Shown one piece after another: positions 1 to 15,546 of a stretch of 64,000 nucleotides of DNA (position 1 is the stretch's first letter; the number at the start of each line of letters is the position of its first letter). The position numbers and the translations under genes are program-made. The notes beneath the pieces were generated by a model. That model made no database searches and was not told where the DNA came from. It saw only the letters and a list, made by a program, of their open reading frames with translations. The DNA comes from Wallemia ichthyophaga EXF-994 (taxonomy: Eukaryota; Basidiomycota; Wallemiomycetes; Wallemiales; Wallemiaceae), in contig NW_008806282.1 of NCBI RefSeq assembly GCF_000400465.1, positions 1 through 64,000 on the forward strand, written 5' to 3'.

Positions 1-299
1 AAGCCCAAACCTTAACAAAACGGATTTTGTATCATAAATATTACAATTATTTCTTAGTCTCTAAAAGTCTATCTTGGATTCATAGTACGGATCCGCCTCC
101 CAACACCGGCTCGTCCTTAGGATAGATGGATGGTATCAAAGGATAATCCTGTTTGTAAATCCTCATGCATCTTTAATGTACAACCAAAAATTGTGAAATC
201 GGGTTAGGTCTATAAATTAGTTCAAATAACCAAGTTGCCAGTGAGTAGAAATATTAGCGTAAGAGGAGAAAGTATGTGGAACAAGTAAAGTAGCCGCGC
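1..299. other. Left-edge non-coding flank
   Basis: AT-rich sequence downstream of the RRM gene on the minus strand. No open frame, tRNA-like fold or repeat was seen. It is probably the 3' untranslated region of the RRM gene plus a terminator. Confidence 0.4.
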
Positions 300-2636
300 C
301 TACGTTTTAGAATGATGGAGTAATTTCGGCTTGAAGATGGTGGCAGAATGAGCATCACCTTCAAGCGGAGCGTCATGCGAATATGCTCTGTCTCTCTGTA
401 AAACATGCATTCTCTCCTTAAACACCTCATCGCTGAAATCAGCATCTTTAGCAGGGATAGTGGTAGCGTCGCTCCCACTAGACACAGCCGAGTCGTTGTT
501 CTGCTCCGTCAACTCACTACTGTGTGTGATAATGGGGAAGGGGTACCCATCGATCTCATGTGTTTGGTCTTTCTGCCTGTTCACCTTTTCAGCGGTGCCG
601 TTCAACTCGTGCTCCTTTTCGTTTTCGACTTGGCTTTCATGTCGCTTTTGGTGGCCATATTGGTCGAACTCAGCTTGGTGGTAGTCGATAAGGCCGTGGG
701 GAACGTGCTGCTGGTAATGTGGATATGTTAAATTGTAGACGGGCGGGAACATCGGATTGAAACTAGCACCGGGCGTGCCAGCGGGTGCAGAGGGGCCGTA
801 GTATATCGGTGCTCCTGGCGCTGGGTTTAAGTAAGGGTTGTAGTGAGTACTAGGCGAGGAAACTACCCCTGGACTGAACGGACCTATACCAGGACTCATC
901 ATCTCTGGGACATAGCCGGGTGTTGGCGCTGCGAATGGTCCCAGGTAGAAGCCAGGCATAGAGGGTGTCATCGGTGGCGGGGCAGCCGCTCCTCTCGATG
1001 GTGGCTGGTGTGATAGAGGTTGGAATGAATTGTTGGAGAAGGTCGCAGGTGGAAGAGATATTTTTCCAGGATGTGCTACGCTCTTTGGTGATCTGGCTTC
1101 CGTTTTATTGAATCCATCTTCAAGGCTCAAGTGATCTATCTTTTTAGCTGCTGCCAAGGCAGCATCTGCGTAATCGTTTTGCGCCATTCTAGGTAATGGA
1201 TAGCTGGGTGATGGCTGCGCCCCGGCTGGTGGAGACAACGGCGTTGTGAACGGGGATGACTTGGATACCTCTGATGTATTCGATCCACCTGAGAAACCAT
1301 GCGAGGAAGCTGCCGTGGCTGGCACAATACCTAGTCCTGAACTAGGTGTTGACTGTGCACTGCTATGATTGAAAGAATCTGAGAAGGCATTGCTGCTGAT
1401 TGAAGATGGGGCTGGTGGTCGGGAACTAGTTGAATTGGTGAGAGTGCTCTCCAGATGAACCTTGAGTAGGCGTCCAGCTATCTCAAATCCATCGAACAAC
1501 TGCACAGCTTTGATTGCTTCAGTCTCAACTGCGAACGTCAGCACTGCGTAACCTTTGCTAGAGCCATCTTGGTTGGCAGCAACATCTGATCTAACGACAT
1601 TTCCTGCCGCTCTGAATATATCTTTGAGCTCTTGCCATTGTAGGTTGTAGGCTGGAGATAGGAATCAGAGAGACTGGTGGATCGACAATGGATACTCACG
1701 CAAATTGCAGACAAAGACTGTCCTGCTTGAGTGCGAGGGTGCAGAAGATGGAGTGAGATTAATCTAAAATTGTGAGTTGGACTGCCGGCATTCAAGAGGG
1801 TAAAAAAACGCACCGGAGGAGACAAACCAAGTACCTGCATTGCATGAGCACTAGGAGCAGATATGCCTCTGTTTAAGAGAGGCTCGATGACAGTGCTGGT
1901 ATTGTTATCGGGAAACTGTTGCGCAATGTTTGAATAATTGGAGGATCTATCGATGGTGATACTATCGGAGAGCATCCTCGGTGGAGCCCCAGGATGAGGG
2001 GGGTGAACAGAACCAGGAGCATGCACATGGTTAAATAGCGGCTGGTTCCAGTGGTGTAGCAGATGAGGTGGAATAGCAGCCATCGCGGGACGGATAGACT
2101 GGTTGTGTGGTTGAGATTGAGGGCCAGGTAAATCATATTCAGGTGGCAAGCGATCAGGCCTGACTTCAAGGGTTCTCGTCTGCCAGACGTAGCCGTTGTA
2201 AAGGTCAATAGCTTTAGCGGCGTCGATCTCGGAGCCCATGAGTACGTTGCCGTAGCCTTTACTCCTGTTGTCCAAACCGAGAGCGACATCTGCGCGGAGG
2301 ACGGTACCGGCCTTTCTAAAGAGATCTTTCAAGTCCTGCCAACGAACTCTGTAAGGTAGCTTCGAGGAGATTAGATAACGAGGTGCATCGAGTGATCGAT
2401 GCTCACATTTCCAACGAAAAGATGCGTACGGCCATCTCTTCCAGAAGCGCCAACGCCTGCACCGGGAGTATTCAGTGGAGAATTCCTCAACAAGGCGGCA
2501 GCAGTTTCAGTGGAGGAAGTGGCGCTGCTGATAACTTGATCGATTTCGACGTCCGTAATACCCCTCTATAAAATGAATAAGCGTGTAAATTACTCTGCTT
2601 TAAATTACAAACCTTCAACCCAAATTTATTTGACAT
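300..2636 (-). CDS. Two-RRM RNA-binding protein (Gbp2/hnRNP M-like)
   Basis: A predicted RNA-binding protein, probably acting on mRNA in nucleus or cytoplasm. Five exons can be joined in frame: a short first exon (MSNKFGLK, start at 2636), then exons split inside the first RNP2 motif (LFVGN/LPYRVRW), after LSPP, and inside the second RNP2 (VFVCNLPYNLQW). RRM1 carries the WQDLKDLFRKAG helix. RRM2 carries WQELKDIFRAAG and an SKGYAVLTF RNP1. The long C-terminal region is rich in Pro, Ser, Gly and Tyr and looks disordered. The RRM style matches the yeast Gbp2/Hrb1 group, and a three-RRM relative lies at 34273-35464. It is divergent from the CHCHD2-like gene, with 85 bp between starts. The exact orthologue is uncertain. 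Confidence 0.8.
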
Positions 2637-2721
2637 TCGTCGCGGTGTGGAATAACGTAGATCATCAAGCTCGATCTGTAACGCCCACGAGAAATTTAAA
2701 TTATAAATATTAAATAGAATC

Positions 2722-3350
2722 ATGCCACGTAACTCACGCTCTTCTGGTGGTAGTAGACCTTCCGCCTCATCCTCTGCACCAAGAAGCTCTCCATTCGGCT
2801 CTCAGCAAACCAGATCCGCCAGCACAGCAGCTCCAGCATACGGTGCACAACGTTCGAGTGGGTGGTTATTGCTCAACCACGTGCATTATCTCACATGCCC
2901 TAGATTACGCTCAACAGCAATCACACCCACAGCCTCAACAACAAGCTCAGCCAGCAGCAGCTCCTAGTGCCGGTGGCTCAATGATGGGCAATATCGCTTC
3001 AACTGCTGCCGGTGTAAGTTGCCGCAGCTCTTCTCATGAAAATCCACTGATTAGTAATCTGTTTTTAGGTTGCCGCCGGACATGGTCTGTCTAATATGCT
3101 TTTCGGCGGTTCTTCCAGCCAGCCAGCTCCTGTTGAGCAGCAAGCCCAGCCTCAACAACAGCCACAGCAACAGCAGCAACCACCTGTGTGTGAGACTCAA
3201 GCCAAGGACTTTGTTACTTGCTTGAACGCCACAGGCGACGTAAACAGCTGCTCTACGCTGTTAGACTTACTCAAGGTGAGAATTCTGGCTAATTAATTAC
3301 CTTTCTAATCTGTCAAATAGTCTTGTCAAGCAGCTGCGGCACCTTATTAG
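2722..3350 (+). CDS. CHCH-domain mitochondrial protein, CHCHD2/Mix17-like
   Basis: A small twin-CX9C protein imported into the mitochondrial intermembrane space by the Mia40 relay. CHCHD2/CHCHD10 (yeast Mix17) relatives affect respiration and cristae. The N-terminus is Ser/Arg-rich like a targeting sequence, followed by a Gln/Pro-rich linker and a Gly-rich segment (STAAGVAAGHGL). The C-terminal domain starts at PVCETQAKDFV, and both cysteine pairs have nine-residue spacing (CETQAKDFVTC and CSTLLDLLKSC). It ends in CQAAAAPY. Introns at 3014-3068 and just before SCQ are clear. The first intron has two possible donors, 2852 and 2858, both in phase, so one or two residues there are uncertain. Confidence 0.85.
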
Positions 3351-3746
3351 ACTTGATTACTGCTGAAATATAGACAACGACATGTAACACACCACTACTC
3401 ATTTATCCATGACGTATATATTGATTGAATTTCTCATAATTCACACTGTGCTTTAACTGGAATGTCGCTGACTTATGTCACATCACCATTGATTTCTGTT
3501 TGTGGCGGTTTGAGCCGGGTTTTTGGAGCAGCAAAGCCACAGCAATATACATACACCCAGAATTACCCCTAAATTCCTAACTAATCATCGTATAAATATA
3601 AATCTGCAGCTTACCAACTAAGGTTCGAGTGACACAGCCAGCTGTCAGACACATTCCAATCCCCAAACTCTGGAATGTGACAACAGAGCGCTTAAATTGG
3701 TCCTACCCTTCTCTTGTTCTTTTATTTTCTTCCCTTCCGACCAAAA
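3351..3746. other. Intergenic region, no gene seen
   Basis: It contains the 3' end of the CHCHD2-like gene and the promoter of the next gene. Pyrimidine-rich tracts (CCCTTCTCTTGTTCTTTT, near 3707-3724) lie just before the next start codon. No other feature was recognised. Confidence 0.4.
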
Positions 3747-4734
3747 ATGTCAAACAACTTAAGATCGTCGAGTCCCTCTGATAGATTCATCAAGCCACAC
3801 TTGCCACCACTACAGCACAAAAGACCTTCGCCACCTGAATCTGATGATTCTGATGATGATCACTTCACCTTCAGTCCCGTCAACTCCCCTGCACTTAATT
3901 CTGGCACTTTTACAAACGGCAACAGGAAATTTGTTTTGACTCCAGCGCATGAATTCTACTACAGACAGAAGCTACTATCATTGGCTAGAGTGGGTTGTTC
4001 ACTCATAACACACTCCCTTGCTAACATCACCCAAGACACAATTCAAAACTGTCAACGACTACAGTACGCACGTCACAGCAATTGTACAAAAATTAATGGC
4101 TGCCGGTGTACGCCTCACTGAAACAGAAGCTACACACGCCTACATACGTGGACTACCCAATGTCACTGCTCAAGCTGTACTCTCTTCACTAGAAAATGGA
4201 ACCTCTTTTACAGGTGTACAGATACTGACGCAGTCAGTCGAAGAGGCACGATCATCTGCTGTTATGGCTGGTCAGTACGCAGCTGAGCAAGCCACCGAGC
4301 CTTCAGCCGAGCCAGTCGAGACACGCGCAAAGAAACCATCGACGAGCTCTAATCGCAGAGTTAGATACAGATCACACTCAGTTACTACGCAACCAACTTC
4401 CAATCACCTTATGACATCCCTCACTTCCACGCCTCAGACTTCCACCATGTCTAGACCTCGCTCTATTGCATTCCCTAAAACTCACAGACCGAGTATGTCG
4501 AATACGAACGATATATACGACTCAGATAGGACGCCGGTGTCTGACTCGCTGCCCAAGTTCACTCCACTTAGCCCTCCTTCACAATCTTTGCTAAGCCAGA
4601 CTGAAAATTTGTCTATTTGCTCGCCATCGAGACATCCAAGGCCTGTCGCACGAAGATCGCCGTACGCTTCCCCCACTAAGTCCTCACCAGTCAAGGCAGA
4701 AGGCACGTTTGGATTGGGTTTGGGGTTGCAATGA
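3747..4734 (+). CDS. Orphan protein with a retrotransposon Gag-like segment
   Basis: A Ser/Pro-rich protein of about 310 residues in two exons. Joining LSLA-R to TQFKTVNDY removes an intron of about 48 bases with a CTAAC branch site and donor GTGGGT. The start is the ATG at 3747. After an acidic, disordered N-terminus, residues near 75-145 read FKTVNDYSTHVTAI, LMAAGV, ETEATHAYIRGLP and ILTQSVEEA. The spacing resembles the helical Gag core of fungal copia- or gypsy-type retrotransposons, in which a GLP-type turn follows a long helix. The remainder is Ser/Thr/Arg-rich with many SP sites. No protease, reverse transcriptase, integrase or long terminal repeat flanks it. The Gag resemblance is my inference from pattern, and the function is unknown. 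Confidence 0.6.
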
Positions 4735-4904
4735 GCATAATATCAACATATTGGATGTAAATATAGTTAGGAATTACGGACAATTTGGATATCTGCAAAC
4801 TTAGCTCTATATTCCACTCTCACTTTTACTCTTCACGACCTATTTTCACTTTATTTTCACTCTATTTTGTAACAACAAATGAATATAGAATCAATTAAAA
4901 AAGT

Positions 4905-5546
4905 TTAGAGTATAGAAAGTGCAGCACTCATAGCGAGAGCAGCAGTCAAGGCAGAGATTGTAGCTGTGCTTGCGTTAGAATCGTCATCATCAGTGCTAGC
5001 ATTGTTGCTGGAAGCTGATGGACTGGCAGACGCAGGAACGGTAGCTGATGCATCTGGATATGCGCTGCCTTCAGGTTTGATTTCGAACTCTTCGGATTTC
5101 GCAAACTCCTTGTTCTGGTCTGTTGGGTCGGCGAAAACAAGAACATAACCCTTGCCTGGGCTGAGATTAACGCCTGCGTTGCTATCGATTTGGTATGAAC
5201 CGCGGTCTGATTCTATAATGCCGGTTACTGCCGCTTGTCTGGAGATTTTGTAAGTTGAAAAGGTGGTGTACGAGCATTACATTAAACTCACTTGGATGGC
5301 AAGACATCCTCGTCATCGTTCTTGATGATAGTGATGAACTGTTCGGGATCCTTTGAGAGTATATTTAGCGCTCTCAGTATTTCAGACACCTCTTTAACTC
5401 ACCGATTCACTCGATGTCGTCCACGCGAACGTCTGAGAATCTGAGTCAATCCACCAGTTCTTTGAATTTGGGACGGTGATAGTGATCTTTGCGAGTGTAG
5501 TGTACACGAGTGACAGAATAGTAAGTGTGAAAAGTGTTAATTGCAT
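4905..5546 (-). CDS. GPI-anchored Ser/Thr-rich cell-surface protein, Kre9/Knh1-like domain
   Basis: A predicted secreted, GPI-anchored cell-wall or membrane protein of 178 residues in three exons. The N-terminal signal peptide reads MQLTLFTLTILSLVYTTLA. The Kre9/Knh1-type domain follows, with KITITVPNSKNWW, SQTFAWTT, then SYQIDSNAG and GKGYVLVFADP. A Ser/Ala/Asp-rich stalk then leads into a hydrophobic C-terminus (LTAALAMSAALSIL) typical of a GPI-attachment signal. Intron 1 follows TTSSES and intron 2 splits the codon before QAAVTG. Family members affect beta-1,6-glucan or general wall assembly. The specific role of this one cannot be told. Confidence 0.85.
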
Positions 5547-5813
5547 CTTAAGTGATCTTTGTGATTAATGCAAGCGTTATCTGAGAAAGGAGTGTGAAAA
5601 TTTGGCTGATTATATAGTTCTGAACGTTGATTTAAAAGGCGTAAACTCAGTCTCAGCCTGTGGATATTAAATTTTGGATTCACACTAGTCTCATCTTCAA
5701 ACAGCATTCCGATCATTCAAACGGCCTCGAATTATTACTAGCACATGATAACGACAATAACACAGCTATTAATATAAACAATGCATATGATAGAAATATA
5801 AAAGCGCTGTCAT

Positions 5814-6626
5814 CTACATAGCTAATTGGGCTTGTAACTGTCTGAGTTCCTCGTCCTCGTCGTCTTCCTGGTCTTGAGAGTGCGGAGGAGCAGCGTTCGA
5901 AGGGGCTGGTGGTATATAGCCGCTCGAGCTGGCTTGTGCTGGTTGAGCGGGTGTCTGAGCAGCAGCGGGTGTGTGCATAGGCGCCCTTTCCGCGCCCAAG
6001 AGCCTATTATTCAGCTCATCCTGCTCGAGCTGCTCGAGCTCAACATTCAACTCATCCTCATCAACAGGGTCGTGATGCACGGGGTTCGATATCGCGTCAG
6101 AGATCTCATTGGTCAAATCCATTTGTTCGCGAATGCTGTCCATCGTGTTGTCCACCTTGTCTATATTGAGATTACCGTGTATTGATTTCAAAGCATCCGA
6201 GCCCTTCTTCATAGCGTTGATCGTCTCGAGGTTCATATTGGCAGATTCGAGTGCATTGACTTGCGACTCAAGCGTCAGTCTCGTTCCTGCGATTCTATCC
6301 AACTCCCCTTCGAATGCTTTCTTCTGGCGCAAGGCAGCCGTCGCGACTGTTAAAAGCATTCGTCAGCAAGATACGTCGATTGAGATGGGCAATTGACGTA
6401 CGGCGTTTGTTAGTCGTGGCATTTGACTTGGCCTTCTTTAATTCTTCGTCTATTTTCTTATTCAAGTGCTCCTCCTTCTTGTCGAGCATCAATAGCTGCG
6501 ATCTCAGCCCCACTATCGCATCTCGAGCACTTCCCCTATTATCCTTCTTGCCTGCAATTTGATTTAATTTGAATCTCCTGCGTATCTCCCTCACATACCA
6601 ACTATCCATGACATCCACGAGCTCAT
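5814..6626 (-). CDS. SNF7: ESCRT-III core subunit Snf7/CHMP4 (Vps32)
   Basis: The polymer-forming core subunit of ESCRT-III, which drives membrane scission in multivesicular-body sorting, cytokinesis and nuclear-envelope repair. Three exons join to a protein of about 240 residues. The short first exon (MSSWMSWIVG) is an amphipathic membrane-inserting N-terminus, so the start at 6626 is preferred over the unspliced reading. The basic helical hairpin includes LATAALRQKKAFEGEL, ESANMNLETINAMK and NIDKVDNTMDSIREQ. The acidic C-terminus ends in EELRQLQAQLAM, the MIM/Vps4-contact region. Gln/Ala/Pro-rich sequence separates the two. It is divergent from SMC3 with 118 bp between starts. Confidence 0.93.
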
Positions 6627-6710
6627 TTTAGTTTTTTTTGGTTCTTGGTCGTTTATCAAAAGCGTGCGTCCCGCTTCTTATTTCTTATCACTGAGCGACG
6701 CGAGGCTGCG

Positions 6711-6716
6711 ACGCGT
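6711..6716. promoter_or_regulatory. MluI cell-cycle box (ACGCGT) upstream of SMC3
   Basis: A perfect ACGCGT lies 29 bases before the SMC3 start codon, with a near-match (GACGCGAG) 15 bases further upstream. In yeasts this box binds MBF and gives G1/S transcription, including of cohesin genes. Its function here is inferred. Confidence 0.5.
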
Positions 6717-6744
6717 GCCCAATTAATTTATAATTATACCAGAG

Positions 6745-10504
<3,760 letters not shown>

Positions 10505-10979
10505 ATGGCACTTGTATGTCTTGAAAATGAAAATGTATTAAAAGCCTTGCAGTTGAGACAAAAGCCTTAGTCGCCTAAACCTTATCGCCTAAACCTCTAT
10601 CCTTCAACTTCCTATGGAGTACTGATTCTATTGGGCAGCTATCAATCTTCTGTTGTGTTTTGTTGTAATGACGTCCACAGCAAATGTATAATTCGTCGAT
10701 TATCTGTCGGCGATGTAAGTTGTTAAGAGCATTGCCAATGACTCAGGCTCACGTTCTCGCACCTCGATTGCTGATAGTCATTCTTCATAAGGCAGCCTTG
10801 CAGCTTGCAAGCTTCGAGCTCGTCAGCGTTGGCGAGGACATGGAGGGAAGCGACGCACCAAGACGATGACAAGCGTCCGGTTTCTATAAAACAGGTTATT
10901 TTGTATTCTATTTGGCATAAATTTGTGCGTACATCGCCCATTTTTAAAGGTTATTTTCTTAACTGCAACAGCGAAGAAG
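10505..10979. other. Intergenic region, no gene seen
   Basis: It holds the SMC3 3' end and the asparaginyl-tRNA synthetase promoter. A short imperfect direct repeat (TCGCCTAAACCT, about 10570-10600) is present. Open frames here lack family features. Confidence 0.4.
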
Positions 10980-12926
10980 ATGTCAGGTTAGCCAAGGCGT
11001 GTGTAAAATGAATCAAATTAACAAATGCTGCCAGGACATCCAGTCTACGTAGACGAATTGGCAACAGTGGAGCAGCCATCTGGCACGCCTGTCCAGCCAT
11101 ACAAGTCGGTGGTGGAGATACTCACACAGACACCTGATGCTGCCATCTTCACAGTCAAGAAGCCTGAAGAGGGCGAGCCATCTCTTAAACCTCTGTCTCA
11201 GCGTACAGAAGCCGACTATGCTCCCATCTCTGGTGCTGCTTTGAAGAAAGCGAAGAAGACAGTTGAAGTTAACGCTAAGAATGCTGCAAAGAAGGCTCAA
11301 AACAAGGACAGACTTGACAAGGAGGAGTCTGACAGAGCTCAGAGAGAGCAAAAGCGCATCGAAGAAGCCAAAAAGGTTGTGCTCACATTAGACGACTCAC
11401 TGCCAAAACCAACAAAGGCAAAGGTTTATCAATTGGAATCAAAACGTGATCAACGTATCAAGATTTCAGGTTGGGTGCACAGACTTAGAGCTCAAAAGGG
11501 TATGACTTTCATCATTCTTCGTGACGGTACCGGCTACCTTCAAGTAGTTTTGTCTGGAAAGTGCACAGAGACTTTCGATGCTCTCACACTTTCTATTGAA
11601 TCATCTATCGAAGTCGTCGGTACACTCAAAGCTGTCAAGGAAGGCCAGTCAGCTCCAGGCAACCATGAATTGGTAGCTGACTTCTGGAAAGTCCTCGGTA
11701 AAGCTCCAGCTGGTGATGAAGCATTCACCAACAAAGTCAACAAAGACTCTGACCCTTCAATTCAAGCTGATTTGAGACACTTGATGTTGCGTGGTGAGAC
11801 TGCTTCAAATGTTATGAAAGCTAGATCTGCAGTACTTAGTGCATTTAGAGACGTCTTTAAGGATATGCGTGTTCTTGAAGTCACCCCTCCATGCATGGTT
11901 CAAACTCAAGTCGAGGGTGGTGCAACCTTGTTCAAATTTGATTACTACGGTACACCAGCATTCTTGACACAGTCCTCACAACTTTATTTGGAAACATGTT
12001 TGGCTAGTTTAGGTGATGTCTTCTGTGTTCAAGAATCATTCAGAGCTGAGAAGTCACTCACCCGTCGTCATTTGTCTGAGTACACGCACTTGGAAGCTGA
12101 ATTAGCATTCATCGACTTCTCAGACCTCCTTGACCACATCGAAGAGGCTATCTGTGGTGTTATTGATATTGTTCTCGCTGACCCAGCCATCTCTGCTATT
12201 ATCAACGAGCTTAACCCAGGCTTCCAAAAACCAAGCCGTCCATTCATGAGATTGGACTACAAAGATGCAATCAAGTGGTTGCGAGACCATAACATTCAAA
12301 AGCAGGATGAAGATGCAAACGGTGACAAGATCTTCTTGGCTGACGGCTCACCACAAATGTCAGATCATCAAGTCGGCGATGATATCGCTGAAGCTGCTGA
12401 AAGAAAGATGGTTGACACACTCAACGTTCCTGTCTTCCTTACTGGTTTCCCCAAGGACATTAAGGCATTCTATATGAAGAAGGTACCGGGTGATGAGAAC
12501 TTTACTGAGGCTGTCGATTTGCTTATGCCTAACGTTGGTGAGATTGTTGGTGGATCTATGCGTATCAGCGACTATGATGAGCTTATGGCTGCGTACAAAC
12601 ACGAAGGCATTGATCCTGCTCCTTACTACTGGTGGGTTAAAAGTGATTATTGTTCATCACTTTGCTAATAATTTTTGAAGGTACACTGATCAACGTCGAT
12701 TCGGAACTCCTAACTCAGGTGGGTTGAGGTGTTTTAAGTGAGATTGAGAATGAAACTGATAAACTTGTAGGAGGTTATGGTCTTGGTTGTGAGAGATTGC
12801 TTGCATGGCTGCTCAACAGATTCACTGTTAGAGACTGCAGTCTGTATCCAAGGTATGTATTGTCATTGTCTCTTTTCAAAACTCACGCTCCGTTTCAACA
12901 GATACACTGGTCGCTGCACACCTTAA
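10980..12926 (+). CDS. DED81: Cytosolic asparaginyl-tRNA synthetase
   Basis: A class IIb aminoacyl-tRNA synthetase that charges tRNA-Asn with asparagine in the cytosol. I prefer the spliced start at 10980 (ATGTCAG, then a 48-base intron, giving MSGHPVYVDEL). The unspliced ATG at 11025 gives MLPGHPVYVDEL instead. The eukaryote-type N-terminal region and Lys-rich helix precede an OB-fold anticodon-binding domain (KISGWVHRLR, FIILRDGTGYLQVV). The catalytic core has motif 2 (FRAEKSLTRRHLSEYTHLEAE) and motif 3 (GLGCERLLAWL). Three introns lie near the 3' end, and the last exon is only 25 bases. It is convergent with eIF2D, with 46 bp between stops. Confidence 0.95.
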
Positions 12927-12972
12927 AGCACACCTTTTTGAAAATTATACATTTCTACTATTGCATCATAAG

Positions 12973-14887
12973 CTACTTTTTGGGTACAATCTCTATCATT
13001 CTCATTGGAATACCATGGGTCTTGAGCACATCAATCACAATTCTTATCTTGTCACCTTGAACAATCACCTCTAATTCCTTTGGATTGTTCTGCATTGGAC
13101 TAGTCGTTGTACTACTGGCGCAAATAACTTTGAGTGAGTTAGCAAGATGATCCATTTTCAACTCGAACTCCTTGAAAGGTCCGCTGAGATGTGTTGTGAC
13201 TTTTTTGCCTTGACGTTGTTTAATCTGTAGCTTGAAGTGTGCTAGCTGACCCTTGATCACTCTACTACTACCGTCTTGTTGAGTCAATCTGGTGAATGGC
13301 TGCATATGCTGAATGATGCGTCCGTTAATTTCTTGACGTGGTATAAAGTCACTGTCGTCGAATGACACTTTGCTCTTCTTGTTTTGATTACTTGGTTTAG
13401 CGTATAGCATATTTGCAAAGTCCTCATTGTTCTTCCCAAGGACATACGCATGATCAGCTGGGTGAATGAGGTTGTTTGATTCTATAAAAGAGTTTGCGAT
13501 GCTTCTGATTTGGCTTGCGGTCAAATAATCATCAGATTTGACGCCTGCGGTAGTGAGCCACTCCCTCACAACCCCTTTAGGAGCCAAGTAGACATCCTCG
13601 ACAATGTAACCGACATTCTTAGTGTGGTTGTTGGTGCAGGGTTCCTCCTCAAACTGCTTTGTGCGCTTTTCATTCTGCTTCTCGGCAGCTGCTACTGTTT
13701 TGTGTCCTCTCCATTGTTTCACTAGTGGGTGTAAGCTATTGATTCGCGTTATGGTGATATTCGATTTATGCTCTTTGAAGGATAGGAGATCTTCCTTCTC
13801 CATTGCTTTCAGGAATTTTGTGGCTTTCTTGTAGCTGCTGTTCTTCAGCTCTGTGAGATTGGGATGTATCCTTGAAGAGCGATTGGGGAGGATATGTGCG
13901 GAGAGCAAGGTGGAGACTTGCATTGGTAGCTCTGCATTCTGTAACGAGGATGAGATGGCGTGGACGAGAGCGTTTCTAAGCATTTCGTCAACATCTGAAA
14001 ATGTGTGGTATGTTAGGCTTTATGAAGGCGTGGATTAAGTCAACGCACCAATGGCTGACAGATCAACGTGCTGGAAATCGCGTTCATCTCTTACATCCAG
14101 CTGCTCGACTTGAGCTGGCAGACTATCACTTTGATCTGCGTTAGTGTCGACGTCTTGAACATCTTCAATCTCGCTATCGCTGTCGCTATCGAATAGAACA
14201 TCTTGTCTATGCCCGTCGGGAATTTGCTTTGGCTGTGTACCTACGAGCCACAGCGAATCATTAATAGAGTGGGTGATAAGCACCGCTTTGCCTGTGGCTT
14301 CTAGGTTCATTTGGGAAGTTGGCATGGCAGTTCTGCCTACGCAGACAGGTGCTGCATTTGCGCCGTGGTCTGCTACAGCAACCAGAGCGCCTTCTTGGAC
14401 ATGAGGAAGGCTATTGGGGTCATTTTTGAGCGCCACGCCCGGTGCCATGAGATCAGCGCCAGTTGATATCTTATCAATCACGAAAGACCACGTCGTAATC
14501 ACAGGAAGGAGAGTAGGCTTTTTGAAGAGAGTGTACACTGTGGAGCGAGTTAGTGCGGGCTATCCTAAGAAGTGCGCCCACTCACCACTCGGTATGAACT
14601 CGTCTTCTGCCTTCCCAATCGCTATCCATAGTGGATCGTTGCTGGTAGCGCTGTATATAAGCTTGTAAGAGGAGTGAGTGGTGTTTAGGAATCGGAGAAG
14701 GTTCCAAACACACCGCATTTTCACCGTTGTAGGTTTTTATGCGCATCACTGAAACTACATCCGGGAGGAGCAGCTTGGCATCGTCGTCACTGAGCTTGTA
14801 TTGCTCCTGTAGCTTGTTACGCAGCTTCTTGCGGTCCGAGTTCTTCAGCGTCGTCTGAGGTTTGGCAGTGAAAGGTTTTTTGAACAT
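12973..14887 (-). CDS. TMA64: Translation factor eIF2D (ligatin, Tma64)
   Basis: A non-canonical initiation and recycling factor that binds the 40S subunit and helps release or load tRNA and mRNA after termination. Four exons give about 580 residues. The N-terminal DUF1947-like part begins MFKKPFTAKPQ and runs through LRNKLQEQY and LLLPDVVSVM. The PUA domain follows (ADLMAPGV, EGALVAVADHG, VGRTAMP). An acidic linker then leads to a SWIB/MDM2-like segment and the C-terminal SUI1 domain (LEVIVQGDKIRIVIDVL, HGIPMRMIEIVPKK). The start at 14887 lies 95 bp beyond the histone H4 stop, so its promoter is very short. Confidence 0.92.
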
Positions 14888-14981
14888 GAGTGAGAGGTTA
14901 CATCATAATCAATACATAACTTTGCTTACAAAAAGAAGATAAAAAGAATAAAGACGTAAAACACAGCCCAAGACGCGTATT

Positions 14982-15430
<449 letters not shown>

Positions 15431-15546
15431 CTAGCCTCATTTATAATATCGGGAGGCGGCTGAGTGACGTGGAGAATTGATTATGCTGGGACCACCGTTG
15501 AACAGGTACACTCAGTTATATATCAAGTTATATACATAGAACACAA

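Noticed and set aside
405-731. Plus-strand open frame opposite the two-RRM gene
   Set aside because: It is a shadow of the Pro/Ser-rich C-terminal coding sequence on the minus strand and has no domain or promoter.
4018-4734. Separate gene starting at TTG 4018
   Set aside because: The frame joins the upstream exon in phase through a good intron with a CTAAC branch, so it is exon 2 of the 3747 gene.
10570-10600. TCGCCTAAACC repeats as a telomere-like or regulatory array
   Set aside because: Only two imperfect copies, in ordinary intergenic sequence.
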